Notes: generated by a model not told the origin, from the sequence alone. A stretch of 64,000 nucleotides of DNA from Amyelois transitella (GCF_032362555.1 NC_083523.1:1773501-1837500), one strand, 5' to 3'. Numbered from the stretch's first letter, positions 10,429-22,380 are shown. A program made the numbers and translations.

Positions 10429-12737
10429 TCAATCAGAGTCGCAATTCTGACAAATATAACTAAGACCACTTTCTGTGGTGTTTCTTTTATTTTTTCCTCC
10501 ATCAAGTTGCTTATTTTTTCCTCTATTCAATTGCTTCTTTTTTCCTCCATCCAATTGTTTCTTCACTTGTTTAACTCTTGTTTGTTTCAATCTTATTTCA
10601 TGCTCTTTTCTTATCTCTTCTTTCTCTGAGGTGTCAGTGTAAATAGTAGACTTCCTGATTTTGCGCCCTTTATTATTATTTTTCCTTGGAGCAGCTTTCG
10701 GAAATGGTCGTATTGTTTCCGGTGAAAATACAGCGGGAATAATAGAAGAAATTGTTTGAGCTCTTGTACTGGGTTTCGGAAAAGTTTCCTGAATATTAAT
10801 GCTGCTGTGGTGTCTGGGTGGTGTAGTTACAGTTGCCTGATTTTCAATTATAGGGACTAATGAACTATTGATAGCTCCTGGTTGAGCGACCATATCTGCG
10901 GATTGTTCGTAATTTAATAGAGAAAGTGATAATGGCGGAGTTTCACATAACTGAAGTTTTATTCATGAAATTGGTTTTGAACAAAACTCACTTTATTTCC
11001 ATGGTGACGCTGAAGAGACCAATATGAAAATGAGCCATAAGATTAAAATAGGCCTCACCTATTATGTCATGCTCAGTCGAAGAAAGTTTTTTATTTACCA
11101 CTTAAAACTAACATAAATCTTATTTAAAGTTTGAAACACTTGAGTTGGGTTTGTTTACATTTCAAATTTTTTTTTCGCCTATGACAGCGTGCGACCTTGC
11201 GTTCCGTTAACGATTCACCTCGTCATAAAGATTAGGTTTTATACTTATTTATCAACATTTTAAATCAAATGTTTGAGATATTAGTTTATATTACATAATA
11301 AGTTACGTAAATATCCTTATTTTTTGTAAATAAACACTTTTAAATAATTTACTGCAACTTTTATACTTATATTATTATAAATTTTTATCATCGCACTTAA
11401 TGCGTTATACGGAACGACAATTGAAAGCGATTGAAGGGGATGGCGTTATGTATTATATATAGCGCTGTTTCTTTTTATCCTTTAGCAGGGAATAGACAAA
11501 GTCAATAAATCATTCGTTCTTTCGAAACACTAAGCAGGAATAAAATAAGATTGCGTGATAGAGGTCATGGTACGAATATGAGTAATGTTATTACAAGCTT
11601 ATAATAAGACTTCTTTGAAATAAGATTGTTTTACAAAAGCTTGTGGTTGGCCCCCAGAGCATTTGAAAGGCGAATACAGAAACCATTTTCTTTCGGCGCT
11701 TTCATTGTTCTTTAATTTGTAAATAAATAATGCTTTGTTGAAATATCTCGTTACTAATTTATTACCATCTTTGTAGGTTCTAGATGCATCGGAAAAGTCA
11801 GAATCTTTATTTTGAAAATATACTGGTCCCTTACGAATTGAAATTTCGCGATTTATTTCAATAAAAATTTCGTGAAAATAATCGGCGGGGTCGATGATTG
11901 ATTATAATTCTTCTGTGTTGGAAAACTGCTGTTCAATTGACACAGTTGTCGGTTTTAGTGAAGTCACTGAAGTTGTTGCACTTTCGTCGTAGGATAGTCG
12001 CTTTCTGATTCAATCTATTTTTCAAAATTAGAACATGAAGGTTTAGAAATTCCTGCAAATTGTGATTGAATTGACTCATCATGTGGAACATTTATTAGTT
12101 GATTGTTACATACATCCTAATTCAGTATTTAATTGATTTTATAACGAAAATATTCGCTTACACAATACAGACAAACGGCAAACTAAAGCTAATAAGGTAT
12201 TGTTGTAAGTCATTATCATCAGATTTTTCAAAATTAATGTTTTTCGTTAATACCTAAATATCGATTATCATTTGGTAATCTGGTAGGAACTAGGGGGGCC
12301 CATTCGATCGCGGGACCCTGGGCACGTGCCCATAGTGCCCAGTGGGGAAGAGGGGCCTGACCATATGGTGTTAAGGGTCTATTAGCTTCTCTGAGAAACA
12401 CACTTACTTCTTCACTGTAGTATGATTTTAGGGGTCCCATGAAAGTGCGGTCCAGCGGTTGAATTTTTTGCGTACAATGAGGTGGTAGTGACAGGATTGT
12501 CACGTAATGCTGTTTTGCTAGATCTGTCAGCTCTATGTTCTTAGTGTGACTGTACTGACCAATAAGTATCAAGAGCATAGGGGATGATTCTGTTGGTTTC
12601 ACGTATTCTACGAAGTGTTGGAAACATTGCGTAAAAAAATGGCTTTGGATCCATCCCGGTGGATGTGCTTTGCCTATAGAACCGACTGGAGCTCCTCTCA
12701 TTAAAGCATCAGACATATTTTTACACGGGAAAATTAC
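10429..12737 (-). pseudogene. pogo/jerky-like transposase, decayed copy
   Basis: Three pieces in the same order as in the intact family. At 12234-12737, DDE-domain sequence includes PPGWIQSHFFTQCFQHF, ILSLPPHCTQKIQPLDRTF and SYYSEEV; the second catalytic position reads LIGQYSH where an Asp is expected, so the active site is lost. At about 11890-12060, degenerate sequence includes LKPTTVSIEQQFSN. At 10429-10893, a 154-residue tail contains FSPETIRPFPKAAPRKN, characteristic of this family, and Lys-rich repeats (KKQLDGGKKKQLNRGKNKQLDG). The gap 10894-11890 holds nothing recognisable and may contain another insertion. Confidence 0.65.
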
Positions 12738-13216
12738 ATACAAGGAGTCTGTGATGCAGACTTGAGACTCATGAATGTTGTGGCTCGGTGGCCAGGGTCT
12801 GCGCATGATGCTACTATCTTCAATAATTCAATGCTAAGAGGTATGCAATGTATTAATTACTTAATTATTAAAAGCTCCAGCCATAATAAGTCTTATTACA
12901 TTACCTATAATTTTTTTACCCAATTAAAGTTATTTTACGTTTTAGCTCAGTGTGATGCTGGTCAATATGGTAACCGCTGGATGCTTGGAGACAGTGCCTA
13001 TCTAAACAGACCATATTTATTAACACCTATACTAAATCCAAGTACAGTGGCTGAGAATAGATATAATGAAGCACATATTAAAACTAGGAATACCATTGAG
13101 CGGTAATATTTTTTTTTGCTTTATTGTTAATATATGCTACTAACTGTATGTAACTATCACAGATAGTTAATTGATAATTATTTTATTTTGGGACATTTGG
13201 GAGTTTGGAAGCGTCG

Positions 13217-16096
13217 CACGGTGGGGCAATAGACCCTCATTCGTACCATCAAATCAACTAAACCAGTTAGACCTTCTAAAATGGATCGGATGTTATCAAA
13301 GACGTGTCTTCTTCTAGAAATAAACTCAAATTAACTCAATTTTGGTGATAATATTTTTTATTTATTTAAAAAGGTACATCATATTATTATTTCAATAAAC
13401 TAAATAAATTTAAATCCTCCAAAATTCGTAGTTATGAACAATATTGGGTTATTATTAAAGATATGTTAAGGCACCGTCATCGTCATCGTCATCATCGTCA
13501 TCATCATCATAATCATAATCAGCACCTTTATCAACTGATTTATTTGGAGATGGAGCTTTTAACATGAACAGTGCTTCTTGAGGGATATTTTTAACTTTGT
13601 TTTTGACCGGTTTTTGTTTACTTGTGATAACGGGATCAGAACTTAGTAAAAAAAAGTTAAAAATATCCCTGTTCGATTGCTGCCTACTACATTTCCTAGA
13701 ATGGTGCTCCCTATAGCGCTTAAAGTCCTTATTTCTTGCCTCCTGTGACTCTTCTGTCAATTGTCCTATGGGCAATGTCGCAAATGATATTATTTCTGGC
13801 CCATGAATTAAATACTTATGTAAGGTAGGTGGCATGTTGTACCATGGGTATAAAGATACGAAATATCTGGCAGTATTAAGCGCAAACAACCTGTACTTTT
13901 CACTATCTATGTCAAATCCACTTGATATAGTGATCAAAATTATGTGCATCTTTTTAATTAAGTCAATGTCTATATGAGTAATTTCTGCGGATAGCTCTGG
14001 ATTTTGAAAAAAACGCCTGGCTGTATTGCCATCGTTGCTATTTCCAAAACCAGGTTTGGGTTTGTCTACAATAAGGCCACACTTTTTTCTAAACTCTGTT
14101 TGTATGCGAGTTTTATTTTCTGAAACGATTTGCTTGTCGTCCTTCCCACGAGCTTGCCATCTTGCTATGGGCAGCTTGTATGCTAAATGTAGTAGACATT
14201 CGAAGCATCGAATCCAACCGTGCAAAATAGAAAGACCAAATCTCAAATTATCGGTATTCACATCCCTTTTAACCATTTCATCTATGTTATTGAAAAGTTT
14301 TGATGTTGCACCGCATAAAAAGCATTTCATGGTTGATGTGGTTTCTGTCAGGGCATTACACACCTTCCCGTCCACCATAGATAAAATTAATTCGTAACGA
14401 ATTTTTAATGTTTTGTTCTCAATATTTACAGTACTTTCACGAAGATTTGATATTTGGTTTTCTATTTCACGGTTTTCTTGAATAGACACATCAACAGATT
14501 CCTTCTGAAATTCAATTTTTATTGGCCTACAATATCTTGTTGACGCAGGACTTGGGTTTTGCCATATGACGATATCATTAGCTACCAATCTTAGCGGTAC
14601 CAGACATGTAATAAATACAGCTGAATCGGTAGCTGCAGAGTCTTGAAATGCTTGCTTATAAGAGCTATGACCGGAAGACCCGTCAAATCCCCATTTAGAT
14701 ACTAGACATATTTCATTGCACCGGTCGAGGTCGTCATTCAGGGTATTGATGACAGGAATCAATGTTTGACATAATCGCATAGAAGTGTGATCTAAAAGAG
14801 ATTGTAGCTTGACAGAAGCACTAGTTTCAGTTACGGTAATGTCATGAGGGTAACATAGCTTTTTAGCAGCCTGAACTAATTTATATGAAGGGAATTTTTC
14901 CGGAGCTCTTCGTCGAATCACATTGTACGCCTCACGGGAAAGCTTTGCTTCTATCATATCAGATAAAGCATCTTCAGCTGACACTAACTCTTGCGGCTTC
15001 AAGGATTTCTGATAAGCTTCTTTATAAGCCTTGGCTTGTTCTGGATGTTTAGAAATATCTTTAATAACTTTTGAAGCTTGCACTTGACCTTCAGATCTTA
15101 AACTCATACAAGCAGCATAAACTAATTCTTTGGATGTCATTGATTCACGCAACTGCTTGGTTTTAGCACGTTTGCTGTTATCCGAAGAATTCTCAAAAGA
15201 GGTAACGGGTCGGCCGCGTTTAAGTGTGGACTTAGTGCGTGGAAAAGAAATTGATGTCTCAAGCCATTCTTTGTTATTAATACTAAATTTGTTTTCAGTT
15301 CTACTCGCTTTTGCCCATCTTGATTTGTATTGAGACTTGAAAGCACTCAATTTCTTTTTCATATACTCGAAGTCACAACCAATTCGTTTTTCAAGCTCTT
15401 TAATTAAATGCATGTATCGTTGTTCTAAACTATTCTCCCCAGAACTATTCATTATGCTTATAAGTTCTTTTCTTGTAATAAATAACAATTTATTAGACGT
15501 TCCTGAAAGAAAATAAATAGTTCTAAATGCGAAAGTCAAATATGATAAAAAATGTTTTCTGTGAGTCATGAACTAAAAATTGACATACTTCGTATAGTGG
15601 CAAAAAGTGGCAAAATTTGAAACTTATTTCTAAAAACCTATAAAGTAAAGAATATTTTCGTATAACAACCATAGCTTAATATTGCTTTGAACTCAAACAA
15701 AACATCGAATGTTTATAAAATTTCTCGTAATTCGATTATAAAACTTTATTTATCTCGGCTACTAGGAAGTATTTACGCAATGAAAAAAAAAGAATGACTA
15801 AATCACTGTTACATACCTGAGGATGAAGGTTCCATGTCTAAATAACACCAAAAATAATTCAATTTAGTGAGAAATCGCACTTAATTGCACGTAAATTACG
15901 AGCGCTAAATATCTTATCGACAATATACGGATGTTTACTTCTCTTTTATAACAAACTAAGTTCGTAATGAGACGTTTCAATACTGTCGATTGATACCTCG
16001 GTTAGTTATCTTAATAAGTGATATAATAAGGGTACTCTGTAATCACTTTATTTTATTGAAATATCGGTACAGTTTGAGGGTAGCGGCCCCACTGTG
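13217..16096 (-). mobile_element. Transib DNA transposon, complete, TSD CGTCG
   Basis: The left end CACGGTGGGGC at 13217 and the right end, read inward as CACAGTGGGGCC, ending at 16096, are inverted repeats that share CAC-GTGGGGC, then ACCCTCA, then GTACC over about 30 bp. The element is flanked by CGTCG at 13212-13216 and 16097-16101, a 5-bp GC-rich duplication typical of Transib. Excision in silico restores the Harbinger frame WKRRFP. The length is 2880 bp with one transposase gene on the minus strand. The right terminus begins with exactly CACAGTG, the heptamer of V(D)J recombination signals, as expected for the superfamily related to RAG1. Confidence 0.92.
13455..15835 (-). CDS. Transib transposase (RAG1-core-like), about 688 aa
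   Basis: DDE recombinase of the Transib superfamily, acting in the nucleus to cut and join element ends. I propose exon 1 at 15835-15817 (MEPSSSG, donor CAG/GTATGT) and exon 2 from 15502 (acceptor TTTCTTTCAG) to the stop at 13455. This start gives a family-like N-terminus, unlike the unspliced ATG at 15569, whose first 22 residues are intron. Catalytic residues visible: Asp ~280 in WGFDGSSGHS, Asp ~384 in SMVDGKVCNAL, Glu ~594 in SQEARNKDF. MKCFLCG is a CxxC motif after the second Asp, and FPSYKLVQAAKKLCYP and LQSLLDHTSMRL are conserved blocks. The C-terminus carries an acidic D-run. No internal stop or frameshift was seen, so it may be functional. Confidence 0.92.
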
Positions 16097-17037
16097 CGTC
16101 GCTTTCCTGTTATTAGTTTAACTTTACGTTTGTCACTGCCAAACATTAATGCAGTGATAATAGCTACAGCAGTGCTTCACAATATTTGTAGGAATTTCAA
16201 CCTGCAAGAAGTCCCCCCAGAAGTCGAGGTGCCAGCACTACCATCTGTGGAAAATGAAGAGGAAAGGTGGCAAAGTGAAGAGTTAGACATTACTCAGAGA
16301 ACCAACCTTATAAATAACTATTTTAATAATTAGAAGGTTTAATAAAACATTTAATAGTATATTTGGATGTATTTATTTTAAAACTAACTGTACTTTAAAC
16401 TTTATGTTTCACATATTCTAATTCTAATCTAAGTTTTTCATTTTCTAATTTTAATTTTTCATTATTTAGTTTATAGAATTCCATTTTCTTCCATTAAACA
16501 CTTTTTTTAAAATTATAATACTCACCGATGGCATTGTCTTTGGCAATTTTGCTTGCATGAGGATCAGCCTGCCTCTAACTTTCCTGTAAAATATTATTAA
16601 ATAAATGTAATTAAATAGGGTTGGTAATACAGACTTTGTATTCACACAATACACAAAAATTACTTCCCACCGAATTAAGGATACAGGTACGCAATCTGTA
16701 TTTTAAATTTTATCAAAATCTGTTTAGCAGTTGATCAAGCAAGCAGTTGAACAAGATTGATCTACAAATATTCAAAAATACAAACTTTTACATTTATGAT
16801 GTTAATGGGATATTTACAACTGTTGAATCTTAAACTAAGTTACTTGATACCAATTAACACAGCTTCTTTATTTAATTAAAATAAAAAAAAAAACCATACC
16901 CATTCTTAAGCCACGGATACACTAGGGGACAAATGGAGCAACATGTTGCGGAACATGTTGCTCAACAACTACGTGGAATGTGCCGAGATACATGTCGCGG
17001 AACATTTTGTCGACCACACTTCTCAGTGTTTATAGAA

Positions 17038-19078
17038 ATGTCGCCCGAGGAGGTTGTGGCTATTAGTGCTGCGTACATAGTAATTATATCGAGTGTGTTG
17101 AAACGTAAGAGAAAGAGAAGGTGGTGGATGCGGAATTTCTTATTACAACGAGAAAGAAGAGTAAATATTCTAAGTGATCTCCGAATGTCTGACGGATCGT
17201 TTGTGAATTTTACTCGCATGTCATCATCTGATTTTGAAACTTTGTTGCAAATGATCGCATCTTCCATAGCCAAACAGGATACAATATTACGAAACGCTAT
17301 TAGTCCTCATATCAGACTTGCCATTACATTGAGGTACTTGTCGACTGGAGATTCTTATGCTTCTTTGTCGTACACTTTTCGAGTGTCAAAACAACTGATA
17401 CGTAAAATAGTACCAGAAGTTTGTAAAGAACTGATAAATAAATTGAAGATATGTGTAAAGGTAAGTTAAAGAAAACGCATATATTTTATTTATAATTGTA
17501 TTTTAATCTTCAGTAAAATAAATTTTAAAGAGTACGAGATGGATATAGCGACCAACGTAAATTAATTAGTATTAGTGCCATCAATGCTATTAGTGTTCGA
17601 GGAATCCATAGTTTCAAGTATATCTTGTATAATATGCTCTTCAGAAGGCTCGGGGCTAATATCACTGGATGCAGTGCTATAGCCCTGTTGAACAACTGGC
17701 TGGCTTTGATTATTATAAATTGTACGGTATTTTCCTAAGCGTGCATCTAATAAAATATTATTAATATAATATTTAGCCATAATTACACTGTGTTCGTCAT
17801 TTAATGCACGTAACTCAGTTCCTACGTACTGTCCATAAACATCGAATTCATCTCGGGACATCATTCTGTTTTTAGCAGCATGCAGAACTTCATAAGCCTC
17901 CTCTAATCTATCTTCATTGGGGTGGCTCCTCTTGCGAGTTGGTCGCGACGATGAAGGTGTTGGTGCAGGGGTTGTAGGTTGCTCTGCTTGATCAATGGTA
18001 GATTGCGATTCTAGTTGATGAGGAGATTGAAATTCTGGAACGGTAGATTGAGACTGTAGAACGACATCTTCATCCGGAGACGAAATCGTGTTTTGGCTTT
18101 GTGGACTCTGAAAAATTAATGATATAAATATTAAATCAATTATTATAATAAGGATAGACTATAAAACACGTATTGTATTATTTCAAACATCTGTTAGACA
18201 TGAATCCTTAATTATTAGTACGTAAAAATAGTATTTAATGTTTAATAATTTCTTTACAGGTCCCAGCTACTGCAAATGAATGGAAAGCCAAGGCTAGAAG
18301 CTTTGAAAATATATGGAATTTTCCGCATTGCGTTGGATCTATAGACGGTAAACACGTTTTGATCCAAGCTCCTTCGAATTCTGGAAGTGACTATTTTAAC
18401 TATAAAGAACAATTTAGTATTGTCCTATTGGGTATTGTCGATGCAAATTACAATTTTATCTATGCAAATTGTGGTGCTAAAGGAAAATCTTCTGACAGTG
18501 GAGTATTCCAAGAGACTGCTTTTTATAAAGCTTTGGCTGATAACCAACTCAACTGGCCGACTCCAGACCCAATACGACAAGATGGGCCGAATATGCCTTA
18601 CGTACTTGTAGGAGACAGCGCCTTTGCACTGACAGAAAACATGATGAAGCCATATCCCGGTAATCATGACGTGGGTACAACAAGACGCATTTTCAACTAT
18701 CGACTGTCAAGAGCTAGAAGAATTGTCGAAAATGTGTTCGGTATCTTAGGTGTTGTATTTCGTATATTCCGAACTCCCATAACCATCCTACCCTGTAATG
18801 CTGAACTTGTTGTAATGGCGTGCATATACCTCCATAATTTTTTAAGGCGAAATAGTCAATCGAGATCACTGTACAACCCACATGGAACTTTTGATTCTGA
18901 AAATGTGGATCACGATATTTTAGAAGGATCTTGGCGCAGAGAAGCTGGCTCTGTTAATATGTCGAATTTAAATGCTATGGGACGACGCTACCCTGAATCT
19001 GCTATGGAAATAAGAAACAAATTTGCTGAATATTTCATGAGTGAAGAAGGACGTGTTCCCTGGCAGAATAATTTTTAA
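17038..19078 (+). CDS. Harbinger H2 transposase (HARBI1-like), 413 aa, intact
   Basis: Exon 1 is 17038-17460 (donor AAG/GTAAGT) and exon 2 is 18260-19078 (acceptor TTTACAG); both joins are phase 0. The start at 17038 (MSPEEVVAISAAYI) is preferred because the upstream ATG at 16933 lies within the terminal repeat region. The DDE nuclease residues are Asp170 in GSIDGKH, Asp260 in LVGDSAF and Glu298 in RRIVENVFG. An N-terminal HTH-like segment (LRYLSTGDSYASLSYTF and SKQLIRKIVPEV) is typical. No stop or frameshift was found, so it is probably functional in cleavage and strand transfer at TTA/TAA-type targets, with the MADF partner probably aiding nuclear import or DNA binding as in known Harbinger systems. 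Confidence 0.92.
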
Positions 19079-19755
19079 ATGAATAAACTAGTATTGTACT
19101 ATATTTTTTCTTTTAATGTTATTGAACAACGTCAATCCTTTTAGAAGTGAAGTCTTGTGGGTGAGGTGTGTACAAATCTTAGTTAATGTAAATAATACAT
19201 ATTATATTAGTAGTGATAAGGTGAAATAATAATAAAATAAGTGATAAGATAAAAAAATACAGCATCATATGGGCAGAAAAAAGGAAATAGAAATAGAAGA
19301 AAGTTTAAATTAATAAATTAAGTATGTATAAATTTAGCTACCCGTGCGAAGCCGGGGCGGGCCGCTAGTAAATATAAATAAATTAGAAATAAAAAAGCAT
19401 AACTTACGTTTGTGTCCAAAGTGTCCAAGCTTCCAGACGTTGTGGCTCCCTTTAGCAAAAATTTCATTGCATCATACGCAAACCATGCACTGGACTTCAC
19501 GTCCTCTCGTCCACTGCCAGTAGTTTTTGACGATTTCACTTTCTTCCTTTCTCGGACAAATTGCGAACGCAGGGTATGTACTTTGGCTTCTATTTCTTTT
19601 CTAGGCAATTTAAGCGCCTTGGCAATATCCTCCCATGCATCATTTTTCTTTATTTTATTTCGATAGTCACGGTGTGAAGTATCCCATAACAAGTCACGAC
19701 TTTCGTAAAGCTCAATAAGCAAAAGCACGGTATCATTTCCCCACACAACAGACAT
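17562..19755 (-). CDS. Harbinger H2 MADF-domain accessory protein, about 297 aa, intact
   Basis: Exon 1 is 19755-19408: MSVVWGNDTVLLLIELYESR begins a MADF (Myb/SANT-like) DNA-binding domain with LLWDTSHRDYRNKIKKNDAW, the helix region KVHTLRSQFVRERKK and SSAWFAYDAMKFLL. Exon 2 is 18107-17562: a Ser/Gln/Pro-rich linker, the basic patch RPTRKRSHPNEDR, and a C-terminal helical region (YGQYVGTELRALNDEHSVIM). The splice is phase 0 (AAAC/GTAAGT to TTTTCAG/AGT). Exon 2 lies wholly inside the intron of the transposase gene, and transposase exon 2 lies inside this gene's 1.3-kb intron. A Helitron-like 3' end sits in the same intron. The role is inferred from other two-gene Harbingers: promotes transposase function. 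Confidence 0.88.
19332..19368 (+). mobile_element. Helitron-type 3' terminus
   Basis: CTACCCGTGCGAAGCCGGGG followed by CGGGCCGCTAG then T. The GC-rich foldback shortly before a terminal CTAG is the Helitron 3' signature and matches short lepidopteran Helitrons as I remember them. It lies in the MADF gene intron. The 5' end was not identified, so the length is unknown. Confidence 0.5.
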
Positions 19756-20636
19756 TTTAAAGGCACGTTGCGTACGCGACTATACTCGGTGACAAATGCC
19801 GCAACACTGACGCGGGACACATGCGCTCGCTCACGAGGCGGGAGCAAGCAACATGCCCCGCGTCACGTACAATGTTGTGGGTCATGTTGTGGGACACTAT
19901 GCAACGTTGCAGCGTCACGTATATTTTGTGTTGCGCGTCATGTTGCGGGACAAAATGTTCCCTAGTGTATCCGGGGCTTTAGTGTGCTGAATAAAACCTT
20001 TCTTGGTTTGGAAATTGGAATGTCTTCCTCCACCGCATAGACCTTGCGATTGAGCACCGGGGTTTCATTATTGATATCAGTGGATGTACCCGGCTTTGGG
20101 TCAAAATATATATCTATTATTTGGGCTTCACCACCAACACCACCCTCACGACTACTATCACCTTCATTACAACCACCATCATCGCCACAATCCATATCTC
20201 TATCACCACCAAAGGGCACTTCAAACCCAGTGGCTGTGCTTCCTAGCAAACTGGTGACCCGGTCCAATATCTCATCTGGAGGAATATAGTCACCAGGTCC
20301 TCCAGGAAAATATGAAAGAGTGTAAAGGTGGAATGTAGCTTGACAGGTACAGGCAATGCAAAGGTGCCTGGATAACTTTGGTTACAAAATATACAATTAC
20401 CTTAATGCTATTCATTCTTATTTTATTTCATTTGTGCTGCGTTTACGTGCGTTCTTCTTTAAATTCTCCCACTTTAAACGCAGTTGCTGCGTTGTACGAC
20501 GACAAACTGTCACTGAGGCATTGAATCGCACTGCTATACGATTCCACTCCTCATTTTTTAATTTATTATTGGTGGCATTGGTGGTTTTGCAAGTTATTAT
20601 TTTGCTAGCTTCTATAAGCTCCAGCAAAGCCTTTCA

Positions 20637-21612
20637 AATGCCAAAGCCAAATGCTCATGTTACATCCAATTTCTTGAAAGTGACTCATTAGTTGTTCGAC
20701 GTGTTGAGGATAGTCAGAACTTTTTTTATTCCCCAAAAAAATTTTAACAAGCCAAACAAACTCATCCCATGCCTTTTTCTCAATCTCTGAAAGAAAGAAA
20801 GAAAAATCGTTTATTTGGTACATTAACAAAATATAAATTAGAATTAGTGAATTGTTAAATTACATGCATGCACCAAAAATGGCCCTCGCTCAGCACGTGT
20901 CATGGCAGAGCCATGACGCTGGTTTTCTGCGAGGACCATACTAAAAAAACAAAATAAAAAACTAAACATTAAAACTTATAACTAAGAGTTACACTAAATT
21001 ATATCATTAACAAAAAAAATATTGTCTATTGTCTCTGTCATATTGTCTCTAAAATTTGAGTCCTTTAGTAACGATCTTATCTGTGGCCCGTCAAAAATGC
21101 CTGCTTTTATCTTTTCGGCACTCAGTTTTGGAAACTTTTTTGAAAGAAAAAGAAAACAATTTCCATTTTTGTCAAGACCTTTGACAAATTGTTTTATAAG
21201 GCCAAGTTTTATATGTAACTGGGGCAAAATTATACGATCCCTTGATACTAAAGGCGGGTTTATCACATTCTGTTGTCCTGGAATTAGACCTTCTCGAGCG
21301 GGCCAATCTTTTTTGATCCAATGTTGATTTTTAGCTCTACTATCCCACGAGCAAAGAAAACAGGGATTCTTTGTGTATCCACCTTGTTGGCCTAAGAGAA
21401 AGTTCACCATTTTTAAATCAACACATATTTTACATACCTTTTGTGGAACCCAAGGCTTATTTTTCATATCCAGTGGGTGACCAAAGTAGTTCATGTAAGC
21501 TTTTTTTTACGAACGCTGTCGCGTTTAAACGGTATTATTTAAATATATATTCTCCGCAAATGAAACAAAAATGATTCGGATTATTCACACAACTTCGTTT
21601 TGACGATGCCAT
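20637..21612 (-). pseudogene. Unnamed arthropod repeat-associated protein, internally deleted
   Basis: Starts MASSKRSCVNNPNHFCFICG at 21612, a Cys-rich N-terminus; a stop follows within 10 codons. It continues as AYMNYFGHPLDMKNKPWVP and VCKICV, then jumps to VNFLLGQQGGYTKNPCFLC and continues to FDGPQIRSLLKDSNF. After an insertion (about 20830-20993) it resumes with KKAWDEFVWLVKIFLGNKK and HFQEIGCNMSI before ending at the H1 Myb fragment. I recognise the blocks QGGYTKxPCFxCxWDSR and LPxLHIKLGLxKQFVK from many arthropod genomes as an uncharacterised, multicopy family; I know no established name or function. Dead copy. Confidence 0.5.
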
Positions 21613-21824
21613 ATCAAATTACACTGAGAAAACTTAAAAAAAAATAATTATCAGCAAATTAACACTATAAAACAGCACATTTTAAGTGAAAGCTATAACA
21701 AGTAAACAAGAGCTGTTACAAAAAAAATGAGGGTATTTTTAGAATCAGTGACATCAAATCAGTACACATCACGTGATAAAAGTCATTCATCAGACAAAAG
21801 TTGTAATTTTGTTGTGCAAGACCT

Positions 21825-22380
21825 TCATTCAGACATTCTATTCATGCTCAATAGAATAGCCAGAATGATAGGAAAGTCATAAATCTTCCTTGCTGGCGGC
21901 GTGGACGGCGTTCTGCTACTTACTGTAGAACAGGTCGATGAAGGTGGAAGAGCCTGCATCGATCCGCCTGACGATATGGACTCTTTCATCGCCGCAGAAG
22001 TGGCATCCAATGATTTTGATGACGATGATAATGATGAACTATAATTTTCTCCTTAACCGAATTCGCAACCACACCGGTGGAGCCGGTAAAATCCTACCGG
22101 GCTTATTTTTGGGGTATTTGGTGACCCTGCTGGCACCCCCTCTATTTAAGGTGGGTTTCATTTCTACGTATTCGTTCGAGTCAGATGAAGACCATGAGGC
22201 TTCTCGCTTCCGACGCAGTTTGGGCGGCGTCTTGCTGCTTACCGTCTAGCAGGACGGTGGTGGCGGGTAGACTTCAACCGACCCGCTCCACGATATGGAT
22301 GGAGTGGATCGAGTGACCGCCATCGTCGGTGGCGCAGTGGCCATGGGGGTGTCTCGCACCGATTTCTCCATCGCATCCAC
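21825..22380 (-). repeat. Repeat unit(s) with gag-like coding traces
   Basis: The segment at about 22107-22330 recurs at about 22655-22885 at high identity (shared CTGGCACCCCCTCTATTTAA, TCGTTCGAGTCAGATGAAGA and GATATGGATGGAGTGGATCG). A more diverged version lies at about 21880-21995. On the minus strand the units encode TPPKLRRKREASWSSSDSNE and KPTLNRGGASRVTKYPKN, reminiscent of the N-terminal part of LINE ORF1 (gag-like) proteins, but the frames are broken. The identity of the family is uncertain. Confidence 0.45.

Larger units (their letters stand above)
12738..16333 (+). pseudogene. Harbinger H1 transposase (HARBI1-like), 5' truncated and interrupted
   Basis: The exon at 12738-12840 encodes NVVARWPGSAHDATIF, an exon at 12946-13102 encodes WMLGDSAYLNRPYLLTPIL and TRNTIER, and a short exon (about 13192-13216) is followed, after a 2.88-kb Transib insertion, by 16102-16333 (INAVIIATAVLHNICRNFN to the stop). 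Removing the Transib and one copy of CGTCG restores the frame across WKRRFP. GDSAY carries the second catalytic Asp. The first-Asp region (DGxH) is missing because the 5' part is replaced by a pogo copy. An extra G in TTTGGGAGTTTGG and a lost acceptor AG before it show further decay. Confidence 0.8.
16909..19978. mobile_element. Harbinger H2, complete element, TSD TTA
   Basis: Terminal inverted repeats AGCCACGGATACACTAGGG (left, from 16909) and AGCCCCGGATACACTAGGG (right, read inward, ending 19978) differ by one base over 19. The flanks are TTA at 16906-16908 and 19979-19981, the 3-bp target of PIF/Harbinger. Length 3070 bp. It carries a transposase on the plus strand and a MADF-domain gene on the minus strand with interlocked exons. 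Subterminal sequences are rich in GCAACATGTTGC-like palindromes (16938-16965, and again at 19850-19955), possible binding sites. It is inserted in the H1 Myb/SANT gene. Confidence 0.92.
16395..20636 (-). pseudogene. Harbinger H1 Myb/SANT-like accessory gene, split by H2
   Basis: Four exon remnants in order. About 20636-20386: LLELIEASKIITC to AVRFNASVTVCRRTT and LKWENLKKNARK, a Myb/SANT-like (NAIF1-type) DNA-binding domain. About 20300-19982: PPDEILDRVTSLLGS, TGFEVPFGGDRDMDCGDDGG and PKPGTSTDI; this exon is cut by the H2 insertion at the TTA target and resumes below 16906. 16583-16526: conserved ADPHASKIAKDNAI, but with one extra base causing a frameshift. About 16482-16395: coiled-coil tail FYKLNNEKLKLENEK to the stop. 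The gene runs opposite to the H1 transposase, the usual two-gene Harbinger arrangement. The first exon appears truncated next to an unrelated remnant. Confidence 0.7.

Noticed and set aside
13440-13512. GTCATC microsatellite as an independent repeat
   Set aside because: It is the coding sequence for the acidic Asp tail of the Transib transposase.
15503-15569. Transib start at the ATG at 15569
   Set aside because: The first 22 codons contain the intron branch and TTTCTTTCAG acceptor; a spliced start at 15835 gives a consistent frame.
16933-17037. H2 transposase start at 16933
   Set aside because: These codons lie in the terminal and subterminal repeat (GCAACATGTTGC palindromes) and do not look like protein-coding sequence; MSPEEV at 17038 fits better.
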